Shown: piece by piece, positions 1-9,218 of the stretch
Layout of the letters: every line of letters starts with the position of its first letter
How positions within the stretch are numbered: the stretch's first letter is position 1
Made by a program: the position numbers and the translations under genes
Notes under the pieces: model-generated
Seen by the model: only the letters and a program-made list of their open reading frames with translations
Databases searched by the model: none
What the model was told of the DNA's origin: nothing
Assembly (NCBI GenBank): GCA_943787185.1
Contig: CALSLL010000002.1
Location: 124,001-188,000, forward strand
Length of the DNA: 64,000 nucleotides
DNA from: UBA10349 sp003485905
GTDB lineage: Bacteria > Pseudomonadota > Gammaproteobacteria > Arenicellales > Arenicellaceae
Reading direction: 5' to 3'

Positions 1-425
1 GCATCCATAGTCGCAGCAATCGCGTATTGTCCTTCGAGTGGCAGTGGTGTGGATTCTGGTGGCATAGCCATGTGGGTCAACATGTTCTCGTGCCCAACGA
101 AAGTGGCTGTTTCAGCGAACACATCACCACCAGAGCCGTGATCTCCATGATGATGGCTATAGAGTACATACTTTACGGGCACGTCAAACCGGGTATCAAG
201 TTCGCTTTTCAGCCAGGCAGAAAACCCGGGGTTTATTGGGTCCGTCAAAATGATTCCTTCTTCGGTGACCAAGAAAACAGTAAAGTGGTTATTGTTTTGT
301 CCACGATATAAATCGCCCGTTATCTGTGTGATTGATCTGGTGGGTTCTTCCTGTGCAATGGAGCTGGTTGGAATACCCAATATCAGAAGCAATCCAGAAA
401 GTGCAAAGATACGATTAATAGTCAT
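1..425 (-). CDS. Metallo-beta-lactamase-fold hydrolase, exported, C-terminus beyond window
   Basis: Reading the minus strand from an ATG at 425 gives an open frame of 141 codons that runs off the left edge. Residues 1-24 form a signal peptide (MTINR followed by a hydrophobic stretch ending SSIAQ). Residues 91-96 are HHHGDH, the first metal-binding motif (HxHxDH) of the metallo-beta-lactamase superfamily, placed as usual after the early beta strands. The family includes lactamases, glyoxalase II and other zinc hydrolases, and the substrate cannot be told from this half. It is divergent from the PhoD-like gene, with about 215 nt between the starts. Confidence 0.8.
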   Translation of the reverse strand, partial: MTINRIFALSGLLLILGIPTSSIAQEEPTRSITQITGDLYRGQNNNHFTVFLVTEEGIILTDPINPGFSAWLKSELDTRFDVPVKYVLYSHHHGDHGSGGDVFAETATFVGHENMLTHMAMPPESTPLPLEGQYAIAATMD

Positions 426-640
426 TTAATTTCCCTCTACTTTATTTTTTAGTTCAGCAAAAAAAAGTATAAAGCACTTAACTGTTTAGAAATATCCTAT
501 TTAGAAGGGTTTGTTACTGCGGCAAGACAATTTGTTTTGAACACGCCATAATGATTTCCAATCAAGTTAGTCCGGCATACGTTTGGAGCGGGCGCTTGTC
601 TACGCAGTCAAGACTAAGCATTAGAGGGGATTATAGGCGC

Positions 641-2200
641 ATGAAAAACTTTAAATTTATCGTTGTAGGCCTACTGACTTTGGCGGGTTGCAACCAGTCA
701 ACAGATTCGAGGCCAGTAGCCGAAACCATTTTAGCGACCCCTGAAACTTCCATTACGCCGATTGTTCCTAGGGGTCCGTATCAAACGACGGGTATTAAAA
801 TCGGCGAGGTGACGAGTGCCGAGGCAATCGTCTGGACCCGATTAACCCAGAATCCAGAACGTGTTGGCAGCGATGCTCCGTGGCCAAATGTTCTCTATAA
901 GAGCCCAGATAGTGATGAATTACAGGAGGACCTCCCTGGTCGATTTCATCCGCACGATTGGGTGCCAGTAGTTACTTATCCTGAAGGATATTCACTAGAC
1001 AATATCGACGGCGCAGTTCGTGGCGCCGAAGGGGAGCTTCGGGTTGAGTATCGGCCCGAAGGCAGCGAGAATTGGCTGTCGACGGAATGGCAAGCGGTCG
1101 ATCCGGAGCAAGATTTCACTAGTCAATTTATGCTGATAAATCTTCTGTCAGGGGCAGATTATGAAGTTCGTGTTGAATCACGACAAACGGGTAGCACGGA
1201 AGTTTCATCTGCGATAGAAGGTCATTTTCGAACCGCACCGTCGCCGGATGTTCCCGCCCGCGTAGTATTTGCCGCCACCACTGGACAAGACTACGAAGAT
1301 CAAGATGCGCCGGGTGGCGGATTTCGCATGTATCCATCTATGATGGATTTAGATGTTGACTTTTTTGTACACACTGGCGATATCGTTTATTACGACGCGT
1401 ACGCAAAGAACGTTGATTTGGCGAGGTGGGGATGGGCTCGAATGTACAGTTTGCCGACTAACATGGAATTTCAGCGCAACGTTACCAGCTATTTCATCAA
1501 GGATGACCATGACACTTGGCAGGATGATACATGGCCGACGCAGGAAAGCTCATATATGGGGGCTCTTACTTTTCAGGACGGAGTAAGAATTTTTAAGGAA
1601 CAAGTCCCGATGAACGATTTAACCTACCGCACCTATCGGTGGGGACAAGATCTACAGGTCTGGTTAGTTGAAGGCAGAGATTATCGCGATGAAAACGAGG
1701 TGCCTGATTATGTTGGCAAATCAATTTGGGGGGAGGAGCAGAAGGCATGGTTCAAAGAAACGGTCGAAGCATCTGACGCAACATTTAAGATCTTGATTAG
1801 TCCAACCCCTATGGTTGGCCCAGATAATGAGGGTAAAACTGATAGTCACGCCAATGTTTCGTTTGATTTCGAAGGTAGCGAGCTTCGTAAGTTCATGGCC
1901 GATCAAGATAATATGATAACCATAGTCGGCGACCGGCATTGGCAATACGTCTCGGTCGATGATGAAACTGGCTTGCGCGAATATGCAACGGGCCCCGCCA
2001 GCGACACACACACGTCTGGCTGGTCGAGCAACGATGACGTTCGTCCTGAACATCGTTACCTGAACATCATTGGAGGATTTCTGTCAACTACCGTTGAACG
2101 CGTTGACGAAGTTCCAACTATGGCCATGCGACATTACGGCGTCGATGGAAACTTACTAAACGAACATATTCTCACCGAAGCAATTTTGGCTGCGGATTAA
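641..2200 (+). CDS. PhoD-like alkaline phosphatase D family lipoprotein
   Basis: A phosphodiesterase/phosphatase of the PhoD metallophosphoesterase family, probably anchored to a membrane facing the periplasm. The chosen ATG at 641 gives a lipoprotein signal ending LTLAGC (Cys17); the open frame continues further upstream but would bury that signal. GAGGGGA lies about 11 nt before the start. An N-terminal beta-sandwich (roughly residues 40-200) precedes the metal-binding core. The core shows HTGDIVYYD (about 244-252), DDHD (about 288-291) and GDRHW near the C-terminus, which are the expected PhoD ligands. It cleaves phosphoesters; the actual substrate is unknown. It may serve phosphate acquisition, but no Pho box was identified. 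Confidence 0.85.
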   Translation: MKNFKFIVVGLLTLAGCNQSTDSRPVAETILATPETSITPIVPRGPYQTTGIKIGEVTSAEAIVWTRLTQNPERVGSDAPWPNVLYKSPDSDELQEDLPGRFHPHDWVPVVTYPEGYSLDNIDGAVRGAEGELRVEYRPEGSENWLSTEWQAVDPEQDFTSQFMLINLLSGADYEVRVESRQTGSTEVSSAIEGHFRTAPSPDVPARVVFAATTGQDYEDQDAPGGGFRMYPSMMDLDVDFFVHTGDIVYYDAYAKNVDLARWGWARMYSLPTNMEFQRNVTSYFIKDDHDTWQDDTWPTQESSYMGALTFQDGVRIFKEQVPMNDLTYRTYRWGQDLQVWLVEGRDYRDENEVPDYVGKSIWGEEQKAWFKETVEASDATFKILISPTPMVGPDNEGKTDSHANVSFDFEGSELRKFMADQDNMITIVGDRHWQYVSVDDETGLREYATGPASDTHTSGWSSNDDVRPEHRYLNIIGGFLSTTVERVDEVPTMAMRHYGVDGNLLNEHILTEAILAAD

Positions 2201-2333
2201 GGCCTGCCATTTTTCTTACACCTGTAACGATATGTGTTAGCTAGGCGGGGCTACACCATTTGCGCCAAATTTGCGTATTATTGTGCTTAGCTTTTTCATA
2301 TTTGTGGCGCATAAACATTTGTAGGAATAATGG

Positions 2334-3620
2334 ATGAGTAACGTATCAAGGGCTGGCCGGCTGTATCATTTTATGGGCTTGTTTGCGCTTGTCGCAGCGG
2401 GCGAGGCAGTATTTTCTTTGCCATTTCATATTGTGCGCTTCTTTCGGCCAACGGTATTGGACGTCTTTCAGTTGAGCAATACTCAAATTGGTCAGGTTCA
2501 GGCCACCTACGGAGTTATCGCAATGATTTCGTATTTTTTTGGTGGGCCTCTAGCAGACCGCTATGAGGCTAAAAACTTGATGGTTTTGGCGTTACTTTCT
2601 ACCGCTCTGGGTGGCTTTTATTTCTCACAAATTCCCGATCAACGAGGATTATATTACTTGTACGGCTTTTGGGGATGTTCAAGCATATTACTTTTTTGGG
2701 GAGCGTTAATTAAGGCAACACGTGAATGGGGTGGTGCATATCAACAGGGTCGAGCGTTTGGGTTTTTAGAGGCCGGTAGAGGGGCATTTGCAGCCATATT
2801 AGTATCGGCAGCAATCGCAATATTGAGTTTTTCCGTACCCAACGAGCTTGATCAGCTTGGTGACGCCGAGAGAAGAACTGCGCTGCAACAAATAACTTAC
2901 TTGTACATAGCAGCGACAATAATCGCCGCCATATTGGTAGCGCTTTTTATTCCTTATTCGCGCATAAACGCCGCTACAAACGTACCGACGTTCCAAGTCT
3001 GGAGGAATATAGGTAGCGTCATTAAAAACCCATTGATCTGGCCACAAATGCTAATCGTGTTGAGCGCCTATGTAGCTTACAAGGGGGTCGATAATTACGT
3101 TCTGTACGCTGTGCAAGGCTATGGGCTGGATGAAATCGAGGGTGCAAAAGTAGGTGCCCTGAGTAGCTGGGTTCGCCCTATCGCTGCGATTTTGGCCGGG
3201 ATTCTGGCTGATCGCTATCGAGCATCGAGAGTAATCTCTATTTGTTTTTTGATGTTGCTGGCAGGCTATAGTGTATTCATGCTGTTGACCCCAGAGCCAA
3301 GCTTGTATTGGGTGCTTAGCTCAAATGTGGTGGTCACCAGCTTTGCAGTTTACGCGTTACATGCGATCTACTTTGCCCTACTGGAAGAATCCAAAGTACC
3401 ATTGAATGTTACTGGTACAGCTATTGGCGCGATTTCAGTCATCGGGTTTACTCCAGACGTGTTTGTAGGGCCGGGTATGGGTTGGATGTTAGACAACCAC
3501 ACAGCAATAACCGGGCATCAAATGGTTTTTGCTGCGTTAGCTATGTTTGCTGCTATTGGTGTTTTGTCTAGCATCACCTTTATACGGCAGCTACGAGTGT
3601 ATGCTCTAAATCGCGAATAA
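2334..3620 (+). CDS. Major facilitator superfamily transporter
   Basis: A 428-residue polytopic inner-membrane protein with about twelve hydrophobic segments in two halves, the normal size for an MFS permease. The loop after TM2 reads GGPLADRYEAKN, a form of the MFS signature, and the equivalent loop in the second half is LADRYRASR. Substrate cannot be read from sequence. The start ATG at 2334 lies 133 nt after the PhoD-like gene on the same strand, so the two may be co-transcribed, which would be consistent with uptake of a product released outside the membrane (inference). A small membrane protein follows convergently. Confidence 0.8.
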   Translation: MSNVSRAGRLYHFMGLFALVAAGEAVFSLPFHIVRFFRPTVLDVFQLSNTQIGQVQATYGVIAMISYFFGGPLADRYEAKNLMVLALLSTALGGFYFSQIPDQRGLYYLYGFWGCSSILLFWGALIKATREWGGAYQQGRAFGFLEAGRGAFAAILVSAAIAILSFSVPNELDQLGDAERRTALQQITYLYIAATIIAAILVALFIPYSRINAATNVPTFQVWRNIGSVIKNPLIWPQMLIVLSAYVAYKGVDNYVLYAVQGYGLDEIEGAKVGALSSWVRPIAAILAGILADRYRASRVISICFLMLLAGYSVFMLLTPEPSLYWVLSSNVVVTSFAVYALHAIYFALLEESKVPLNVTGTAIGAISVIGFTPDVFVGPGMGWMLDNHTAITGHQMVFAALAMFAAIGVLSSITFIRQLRVYALNRE

Positions 3621-3633
3621 AAATGCTGGTTTC

Positions 3634-4011
3634 CTAAGCGGCTGCTTTTTTCGGCACCAAATACCAAAGTACAATTGCCACTAGGAATAGAGCCGGAATG
3701 TCTCCGATTAAATTGGCTTTTTCGGTTTCATCGACAAGCGCTTGAACTAGCATTATTGCTCCGTGAACAAGACTTGACCAAACGGTAAACCAGATTAGAC
3801 TCACGTTCGCCAATGGGTCCTTTGCAGCACGGATTAAAAACACACCCAAGGTAGCGTAAATACCCATAATCATTTGCTCATACTCAGGTTGCGAAGGAGT
3901 CCAACCCCAGCCCTCAGGCCAAAGCCACATCATAAAAGGGATTCCAACGATAAAAATCACACCAAACAGGAATAAAGCAATTTTTAGATTTTTAAGTTCG
4001 TCTTGTTGCAT
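3634..4011 (-). CDS. Small four-helix membrane protein of unknown function
   Basis: A 125-residue protein with four predicted transmembrane helices: about residues 9-30, 46-62, 70-90 and 103-120. The first helix ends in a tryptophan-rich loop (WLWPEGWGW). There is no catalytic motif. It looks like the small uncharacterised integral membrane families (DUF6632 is a possibility recalled only by general appearance). It ends 13 nt from the convergent MFS gene. Function unknown. Confidence 0.6.
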   Translation of the reverse strand: MQQDELKNLKIALFLFGVIFIVGIPFMMWLWPEGWGWTPSQPEYEQMIMGIYATLGVFLIRAAKDPLANVSLIWFTVWSSLVHGAIMLVQALVDETEKANLIGDIPALFLVAIVLWYLVPKKAAA

Positions 4012-4149
4012 TTCAGACCTCCCATGGTTACTTCTGTGAGTTGAACTGGAACATCCTACTTAGACACATTCCAATTTTCAAATCAGATGTCGTTCATCCT
4101 CCTTCATAATCGCCATCCAATTGGAGGCTTTAGTGGGTGTGTATCGTTT

Positions 4150-4163
4150 TAAACTTAAGTTTA
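4150..4163. repeat. 14-bp perfect palindrome in divergent promoter region
   Basis: TAAACTTAAGTTTA is a perfect palindrome between the divergent genes that start at 4011 (minus) and 4288 (plus). A half-site relative (TTTTAAGTTTAGG) recurs about 90 nt further right, near 4238-4252. The 277-nt gap is otherwise AT-rich and shows no other structure. It could be a regulator binding site; this is inference only. Confidence 0.35.
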
Positions 4164-4287
4164 GAGGTGGGCAATTTTTTATCTACCCTATACGTAAGCC
4201 TATATTTCGTTCTATTATGAATGTTGATGGAACAATAATTTTAAGTTTAGGATGTTGAATCAAGGTTGAATATTATGGGGATAAAAA

Positions 4288-5829
4288 ATGCGTAAAATAA
4301 AAAGTTTAGGTGCGCTGCTTATATTAAGTGGTGTCTTAGGTCTTGCGGCGTGTTCTGAGTCAGGAACAGGTGCTGGTGAGTCGATGTCGAGTGGAGCTGA
4401 TGCTATTGTTCCTGAAGTCAGCGCACCAGAACCTGCCGCAACAGTAGTTTCCGATAGCTCTTTGGAGCGCTTGAAAGAACGCTCTGAACCAAGAGTGGCC
4501 CCAGGAGCAACTGCCCCAAATTTCGTGGTTGACCCTACTTGGCCCCAACATATGCCGAATAATTGGCTGATTGGTCAGGTTGGCGGTTTATCTGTGGATT
4601 CCCACGACAATATTTGGGTTTATCATCGTGGAAGATCATTAGATGAGAGTTCTGTGCGGGGTCTTGGCGTAGCAGGCACTGATGCCGACGGGAATCCAAT
4701 TGACGCTATGGGCAATTCAAGAGTTGTGGCAGATCAGATTGCAGGTTGTTGTTCGGTCGCGCCGTCAGTGTTGAAATTCGATCCAGAAGGCAACTTACTA
4801 GATTCCTGGGGTGGCCCGCAGGATCCAGGCTTTTTGGAGAATAATTGTCGCGAAGAAGACGGTTGTTTTTGGCCAGGTCGAGAGCACGGCATTTTCGTAG
4901 ACCATAACGACTTTGTATATATATCGGGTAATGGCACAAACTTTACGGGGCAGTTCCCTTGGGCGGCGACCTTTGGTGATGATTCGCATATTTTAAAGTT
5001 TACTGCTGATGGCGAATTTATTTATCAAATTGGACATGCCGGACGCGAGGCTCCAGACAGCGAAGATACAAATAGCGGGCCGAATGGTACGCCGCAACCT
5101 TATTTAGTTGCAGATATGATGGTAGACCCCGAAACTAATCGTATGTACATCGCTGATGGGTACGGTAATAAGCGCGTATTAATTGTTGATGCAGAAAATG
5201 GGCAATACATTGCACATTTTGGTGCGTACGGGCAAAACCCGGTAGATGATCCAGAGGGCACAGATATTGACCCTTATAATGCTGGGCCGTGGGCGGGGGA
5301 TTACCAAGCCGGAAATCTGAAACCAATGTTTTATCGTAGTCCTTTGCATTGTGCCGTGCTTAGTAAAGATGGGCTGTTGTATGCCTGCGATCGCAGCAAT
5401 AACCGAATTCAGGTGTTTGATGTGAGTGAGGTTGGTCAGGGTGAGTGTGCTAACCCTGATGCAGAGCCTGGCGTCTGTGGCTTTGTAAGGGATGTGCCGA
5501 TAGCTCCGTATAGTGCGAGTGGTACTGCACTGGCAGCGGCATTTTCTACCGATCCGGAACAGAGCTGCATGTATGTGGCGGATTTGGCGAATGGAACTTT
5601 TTACATTGTAAGCCGTGAAAACTATACCGAACTTGATCGAATTGGTAGACGTGGCCGACAGGTCGGGGAGTTCAACTGGATTCATATACTGGCAACTGAT
5701 TCGGAAGGTAATGTTTATACTGGTGAGGTTGATAACGGCCCTCGAATTCAAAAGTTTACTCGCTATGGGTCAACTTCATGCAGTGGCGTCGGTTATGAAG
5801 ACATTGGTTCTTATGATCGTAATCGATAA
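4288..5829 (+). CDS. NHL-repeat beta-propeller lipoprotein
   Basis: A 513-residue exported lipoprotein: the signal peptide ends LGLAAC, making Cys22 the lipidated residue, followed by a Ser/Ala/Glu-rich linker to about residue 75. The remainder is a beta-propeller with NHL-type blades (for example VLKFDPEGNLLDSWG, GNKRVLIVDAENGQYIAHFG and SNNRIQVFDV). This architecture is shared with peptidyl-alpha-hydroxyglycine lyase-like proteins, but no catalytic assignment is justified. Several cysteines (CC, and pairs in the blades) suggest disulphides in the periplasm. It is the first gene of a same-strand run with the next two, spaced 46 nt and about 15 nt. Confidence 0.75.
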   Translation: MRKIKSLGALLILSGVLGLAACSESGTGAGESMSSGADAIVPEVSAPEPAATVVSDSSLERLKERSEPRVAPGATAPNFVVDPTWPQHMPNNWLIGQVGGLSVDSHDNIWVYHRGRSLDESSVRGLGVAGTDADGNPIDAMGNSRVVADQIAGCCSVAPSVLKFDPEGNLLDSWGGPQDPGFLENNCREEDGCFWPGREHGIFVDHNDFVYISGNGTNFTGQFPWAATFGDDSHILKFTADGEFIYQIGHAGREAPDSEDTNSGPNGTPQPYLVADMMVDPETNRMYIADGYGNKRVLIVDAENGQYIAHFGAYGQNPVDDPEGTDIDPYNAGPWAGDYQAGNLKPMFYRSPLHCAVLSKDGLLYACDRSNNRIQVFDVSEVGQGECANPDAEPGVCGFVRDVPIAPYSASGTALAAAFSTDPEQSCMYVADLANGTFYIVSRENYTELDRIGRRGRQVGEFNWIHILATDSEGNVYTGEVDNGPRIQKFTRYGSTSCSGVGYEDIGSYDRNR

Positions 5830-5875
5830 TTGATTCGGCATCGAAACCTATAAACTAGTTGAGGAACGGAGGGTC

Positions 5876-6598
5876 ATGCGAAAGCTTGCTGCACTTTTAA
5901 TACTAAGTTTTACCGCGTTGCATAACGGGGTAGTGATAGCTGAAGAAGTTGATCTGTCAGCGGCGGCTTCGCTTACAACACACAATGCGGTAGTTAGCCA
6001 CGTGGAATTTAAGGGTAAGGCTGGGCTTAGAGTTGAGATGTCTGAAGCAGCGAGATTGGAGATTGAGGCCGGTGGCAATGTCGGTGGGCCTGGAGAGACT
6101 AACCGTGTTGATCATCTCGTTATCGTCGACCGGAACTTTCACAATGGAACGATTGAATTAGAGGTGGCTGGTGAACCCGCACCAGATGCATTCGGCGGTG
6201 CACGTGGATTCGTTGGCTTCGCATTTCGGCTACAACCAGATTTGAAGACCTACGATGCATTTTATATCAGGCCTACTAACGGCCGAGCCGAAGATCAGGA
6301 ACGAAGAAATCATTCCGCTCAGTACATTTCTCACCCCGACTACCCTTGGTATCGTTTGCGCAGTGAATCGCCAAGTAAATACGAATCCTATGTAGATTTG
6401 GAGCCAGCAACTTGGACGAAAGTAAAGATTGTAGTTGATGGCGAAACAGCCCGGCTTTTTGTTCACGATAGCGAGCAACCAACAATAATGGTTAATGATC
6501 TTATGTCAGGTGCAAATCGTACTGGTGCTGTCGCACTTTGGCTCGAAGGTTCAACCGTTGCACATTATAGAGATTTGAAAATCACCAAGCAGAATTAG
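5876..6598 (+). CDS. Exported LamG/DUF1080-like protein
   Basis: A 240-residue secreted protein with a signal peptide (residues 1-22, ending GVVIA). The mature part is a single concanavalin-like beta-sandwich. Its pattern (NGTIELEVAG, FVGFAFRLQ, YDAFYIRPTNGR, WTKVKIVVDGETARLFV, GAVALWLEG) is that of the DUF1080 / 3-keto-disaccharide hydrolase-like and LamG group. These domains bind or cleave sugars in some proteins; no catalytic residue can be named here. GGAGG sits just before the ATG. It lies between two NHL-propeller genes and is probably co-transcribed with them. Confidence 0.7.
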   Translation: MRKLAALLILSFTALHNGVVIAEEVDLSAAASLTTHNAVVSHVEFKGKAGLRVEMSEAARLEIEAGGNVGGPGETNRVDHLVIVDRNFHNGTIELEVAGEPAPDAFGGARGFVGFAFRLQPDLKTYDAFYIRPTNGRAEDQERRNHSAQYISHPDYPWYRLRSESPSKYESYVDLEPATWTKVKIVVDGETARLFVHDSEQPTIMVNDLMSGANRTGAVALWLEGSTVAHYRDLKITKQN

Positions 6599-6613
6599 TA
6601 CGAGAAAGCGTTG

Positions 6614-7768
6614 ATGAAAGATCCTAAAGCGATAGGCGATAGAAAAGTTCGAGGTGAGTCTACTTACGTAAACTTTGTCTGGCGAAATATTGGATTGCTC
6701 TTTAGTGCCTTATTTGTGCTGCCAGTTTTCTTGATAGGTCCAGAAGCTATTGCCCAGACCAGCACTACTAACCCTTATCGGGTGCAAATGGGGTGGGGGA
6801 ACCTTCCTGAAGGTCGAACTTTTGGTGTGATAAGTGGTGTTTTTCCTGACCCCGACGGTGAGCATCTTTGGTTTCTGGATCGGTGCGGCGATAACCAATG
6901 TGCTGGTAATACAATTGATCCCATTTTGAAATTCGATCTGCAAGGCAATCTGGTAGATAGTTTCGGTGGAGGTATGTTTGCTTTCCCGCATGGTTTTGCC
7001 CTAGATCACGAGGGGTATATTTGGGTTACTGAAGGCGGCTCTCACGGTGATAGTCGCGCCACGCTGGGTGAGCAGCTAGGTTTGGGGCATCAGGTGCTGA
7101 AACTTAATATGCAAGGCGAAGTTCTAATGAGGCTTGGTGAGGCAGGCGTATGGGGTGATGACCAGTCTCATTTTAATGGTCCTTCCGGAGTTGCAATTGC
7201 TGCTAACGGAGATATTTGGGTAACGGACGGACATCGCGGTGGGAATAATCGTTTAATGAAGTTCTCTGCGGATGGAACTTTTTTGATGTCGATAGGGGGT
7301 GGCGTAGGTTCTGAGAGTAAAGAGGCCGCCAGTTTTAGTGATCCCCACGATGTAAAAATAGATGCTAACGGCCGCGTGTTAGTTGCCGACCGAGGTAATA
7401 GCCGGATTCAGGTGTTCAATAGCGAAGGTGAGCTGCAACAGATATGGACCCATTACGGTAAGCCTAGCGGATTGTTTGTCGACCGCAACAACGTGCTCTA
7501 TGTCGGCGATGGGCTGTCAGGGGCCTTTCGAACAAGCGAACCGGATAAATGGCGAAGTAATTTAGGTTGGGAAAGAGGTATTCGAATTGGTAGCCTGGAT
7601 ACAGAACAGGCATGGGTTACGCATTTTATTCCGCAGATTGAAGAAAGCGCGGGTGCCTACATTGAGTTTCTCGGTGTCGATTTCAATGGTCATATATATT
7701 CCGGAGAAGTCGGTCGCAAACGTATGATCAAGTTTGTGCCTTTTAGGCCGCCGGAAGCGTTTCAATAG
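6614..7768 (+). CDS. NHL-repeat protein, peptidyl-alpha-hydroxyglycine lyase-like
   Basis: A 384-residue protein with a long N-terminal hydrophobic signal or anchor (about residues 27-48, ending EAIAQ) and then a six-bladed NHL propeller. Blades read for example ILKFDLQGNLVDSFGGG, VLKLNMQGEVLMRLGEAG, LMKFSADGTFLMSIGGG and RIQVFNSEGELQQIW. Each has the G-x-I-x-V-x-D/E pattern between repeats (GYIWVTEGG, GDIWVTDGH, GRVLVADRG). This is the layout of the bacterial relatives of the lyase half of peptidylglycine amidating enzyme; activity is not proven. An in-frame TTG lies just before the ATG at 6614, and the ATG is preferred. It follows the LamG-like gene by 15 nt. Confidence 0.7.
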   Translation: MKDPKAIGDRKVRGESTYVNFVWRNIGLLFSALFVLPVFLIGPEAIAQTSTTNPYRVQMGWGNLPEGRTFGVISGVFPDPDGEHLWFLDRCGDNQCAGNTIDPILKFDLQGNLVDSFGGGMFAFPHGFALDHEGYIWVTEGGSHGDSRATLGEQLGLGHQVLKLNMQGEVLMRLGEAGVWGDDQSHFNGPSGVAIAANGDIWVTDGHRGGNNRLMKFSADGTFLMSIGGGVGSESKEAASFSDPHDVKIDANGRVLVADRGNSRIQVFNSEGELQQIWTHYGKPSGLFVDRNNVLYVGDGLSGAFRTSEPDKWRSNLGWERGIRIGSLDTEQAWVTHFIPQIEESAGAYIEFLGVDFNGHIYSGEVGRKRMIKFVPFRPPEAFQ

Positions 7769-7813
7769 GCTTCCAAACGGCCAGACAAGGACAAGAAGTG
7801 GGTCACTTGTAGA

Positions 7814-9061
7814 CTATTTCGGAATGGTTACCAAACCAACAGTGTTTGTGCTGCTTTGGTGGATAACGAGGTTGCCGTCTGGGGATTTCGTCATATTTCG
7901 AATAATCCCAACGCCTGAAGGGATTGCCCAGCTCTGAAACTCCTCGGTTTGCGGATCGAAGCGTACCAGAGCATCTGGTCGTTGGTCAGATTCGTTGTAC
8001 CAAATAATGTCATCAATTACTTCTATCGCATACGGGTGCGATTTGGCGCCGCTAGGTGATGGCCATTCTTTTATTTCACCTGAATTTGGATCGAGTCTTC
8101 CTATAAACCCGCGCCCTGAATCCGCGTACCAAATGTTGTCTTGGCTATCGATGGCCAGACGGCGTATGTAATAACCTCCTGGGTGTGACTCGGGGTCAGG
8201 ATTCGGCGTCTCGTACTCGGTAAATTCCCAAGTGGCAGGATCAAGACTCGCTACGGCGTTGCTACCACGATAAGCGATCCATATGGTGCCTTTGGAGTCT
8301 TCCTTTATCCCATAGGGACGTGCACGTTCTCTCGGCATTTTGGTCAAACGGATATCGCCTGTACCCGGAACTAATCGACCAAGCATATTGCTGTTCTGAA
8401 TAGTGAACCAGACATCACCATTTTCAGCGACAATTGGTGTGTGCGGGTCTTTAGCTTCAGGGTCCGGTAACGGGTATACAGTGATTTCACCAGTTTCTGG
8501 ATTTAACCTACCCATCGTTCCATTGCTGTTACCGGTATACCAGATGTTCCCCGCCTTATCATTAATAATACTGTGTGGCCTAGCGGTTGGGTCGAGCTTG
8601 AATTCCGTCATTTCGCCGGTTTGGGGGTTAAGTCGGCCAATTAGACTGCCAAACATCCCCGTCCACCAGATCATACCGTCAGCCGTCATCACTGGGTCAC
8701 GGGAACGTTGTCCTAGCGTCGGCACGTGCCATTCCTGGATGGAGATCTCAAAGTCACCATCAATAAGCGTTGGTTGAAGTCGGTTGCTATGTGGAAAATT
8801 AGCGGCTAAATACTGAAGGATGTCACCGGATAAAGGCTCGGGTAGATCAATCATTTTCGATATTAAATATCGCCACTGTGCATGGGTATAGCCTGCAGAC
8901 AATGGAATCAATTCAATCTCATGGCATGCCACGCATGTAGCGCTAACCAGTTCTTTCCCGGGCCCGTCAGGTAGCTCTTGTGCTTGAGTAAGGCCAATCG
9001 AGCTCGAACCAAATAACAGTGCAGAAATAGCTAGAATTAACTTACGAATATGGTGGTACAT
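7814..9061 (-). CDS. Vgb-like beta-propeller with N-terminal c-type heme domain
   Basis: A 415-residue periplasmic protein with a signal peptide (residues 1-28, ending LTQAQ). A short cytochrome c-like domain carries CVACH (Cys43, Cys46, His47), so a covalent heme is expected. From about residue 115 there are repeated blades of the virginiamycin B lyase type (GMIWWTGMFGSLIGRLNPQTGEMTEF, cut here, with later blades GNIWYTG and GDVWFTI). The Vgb fold is well known as a lyase, but many family members are uncharacterised and the heme fusion argues for a redox or sensing role instead of antibiotic resistance. It is convergent with the NHL gene at 7768. Confidence 0.75.
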   Translation of the reverse strand: MYHHIRKLILAISALLFGSSSIGLTQAQELPDGPGKELVSATCVACHEIELIPLSAGYTHAQWRYLISKMIDLPEPLSGDILQYLAANFPHSNRLQPTLIDGDFEISIQEWHVPTLGQRSRDPVMTADGMIWWTGMFGSLIGRLNPQTGEMTEFKLDPTARPHSIINDKAGNIWYTGNSNGTMGRLNPETGEITVYPLPDPEAKDPHTPIVAENGDVWFTIQNSNMLGRLVPGTGDIRLTKMPRERARPYGIKEDSKGTIWIAYRGSNAVASLDPATWEFTEYETPNPDPESHPGGYYIRRLAIDSQDNIWYADSGRGFIGRLDPNSGEIKEWPSPSGAKSHPYAIEVIDDIIWYNESDQRPDALVRFDPQTEEFQSWAIPSGVGIIRNMTKSPDGNLVIHQSSTNTVGLVTIPK

Positions 9062-9218
9062 GATTTTCTCCCAAAAGAATTCCGGCCTGATGCCGGTATT
9101 GCGTAATCTTAGCCCGACGGGGTGTTCTTGATCAATATAGCTTCTCTACTAGCATGTTATTTCACGCGTTCGGTACTGGTAATGATATTGGACCTCGCAA
9201 TATAAATCGATACACTAT

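Noticed and set aside
27..311. Plus-strand frame of 94 codons
   Set aside because: It is the antisense of the metallo-beta-lactamase gene that carries a signal peptide and HHHGDH.
551..640. Upstream extension of the PhoD-like frame
   Set aside because: It buries the lipoprotein signal; ATG at 641 has a ribosome-binding site.
5179..5751. Minus-strand frame of 190 codons
   Set aside because: Shadow of the NHL lipoprotein; no start support or motif.
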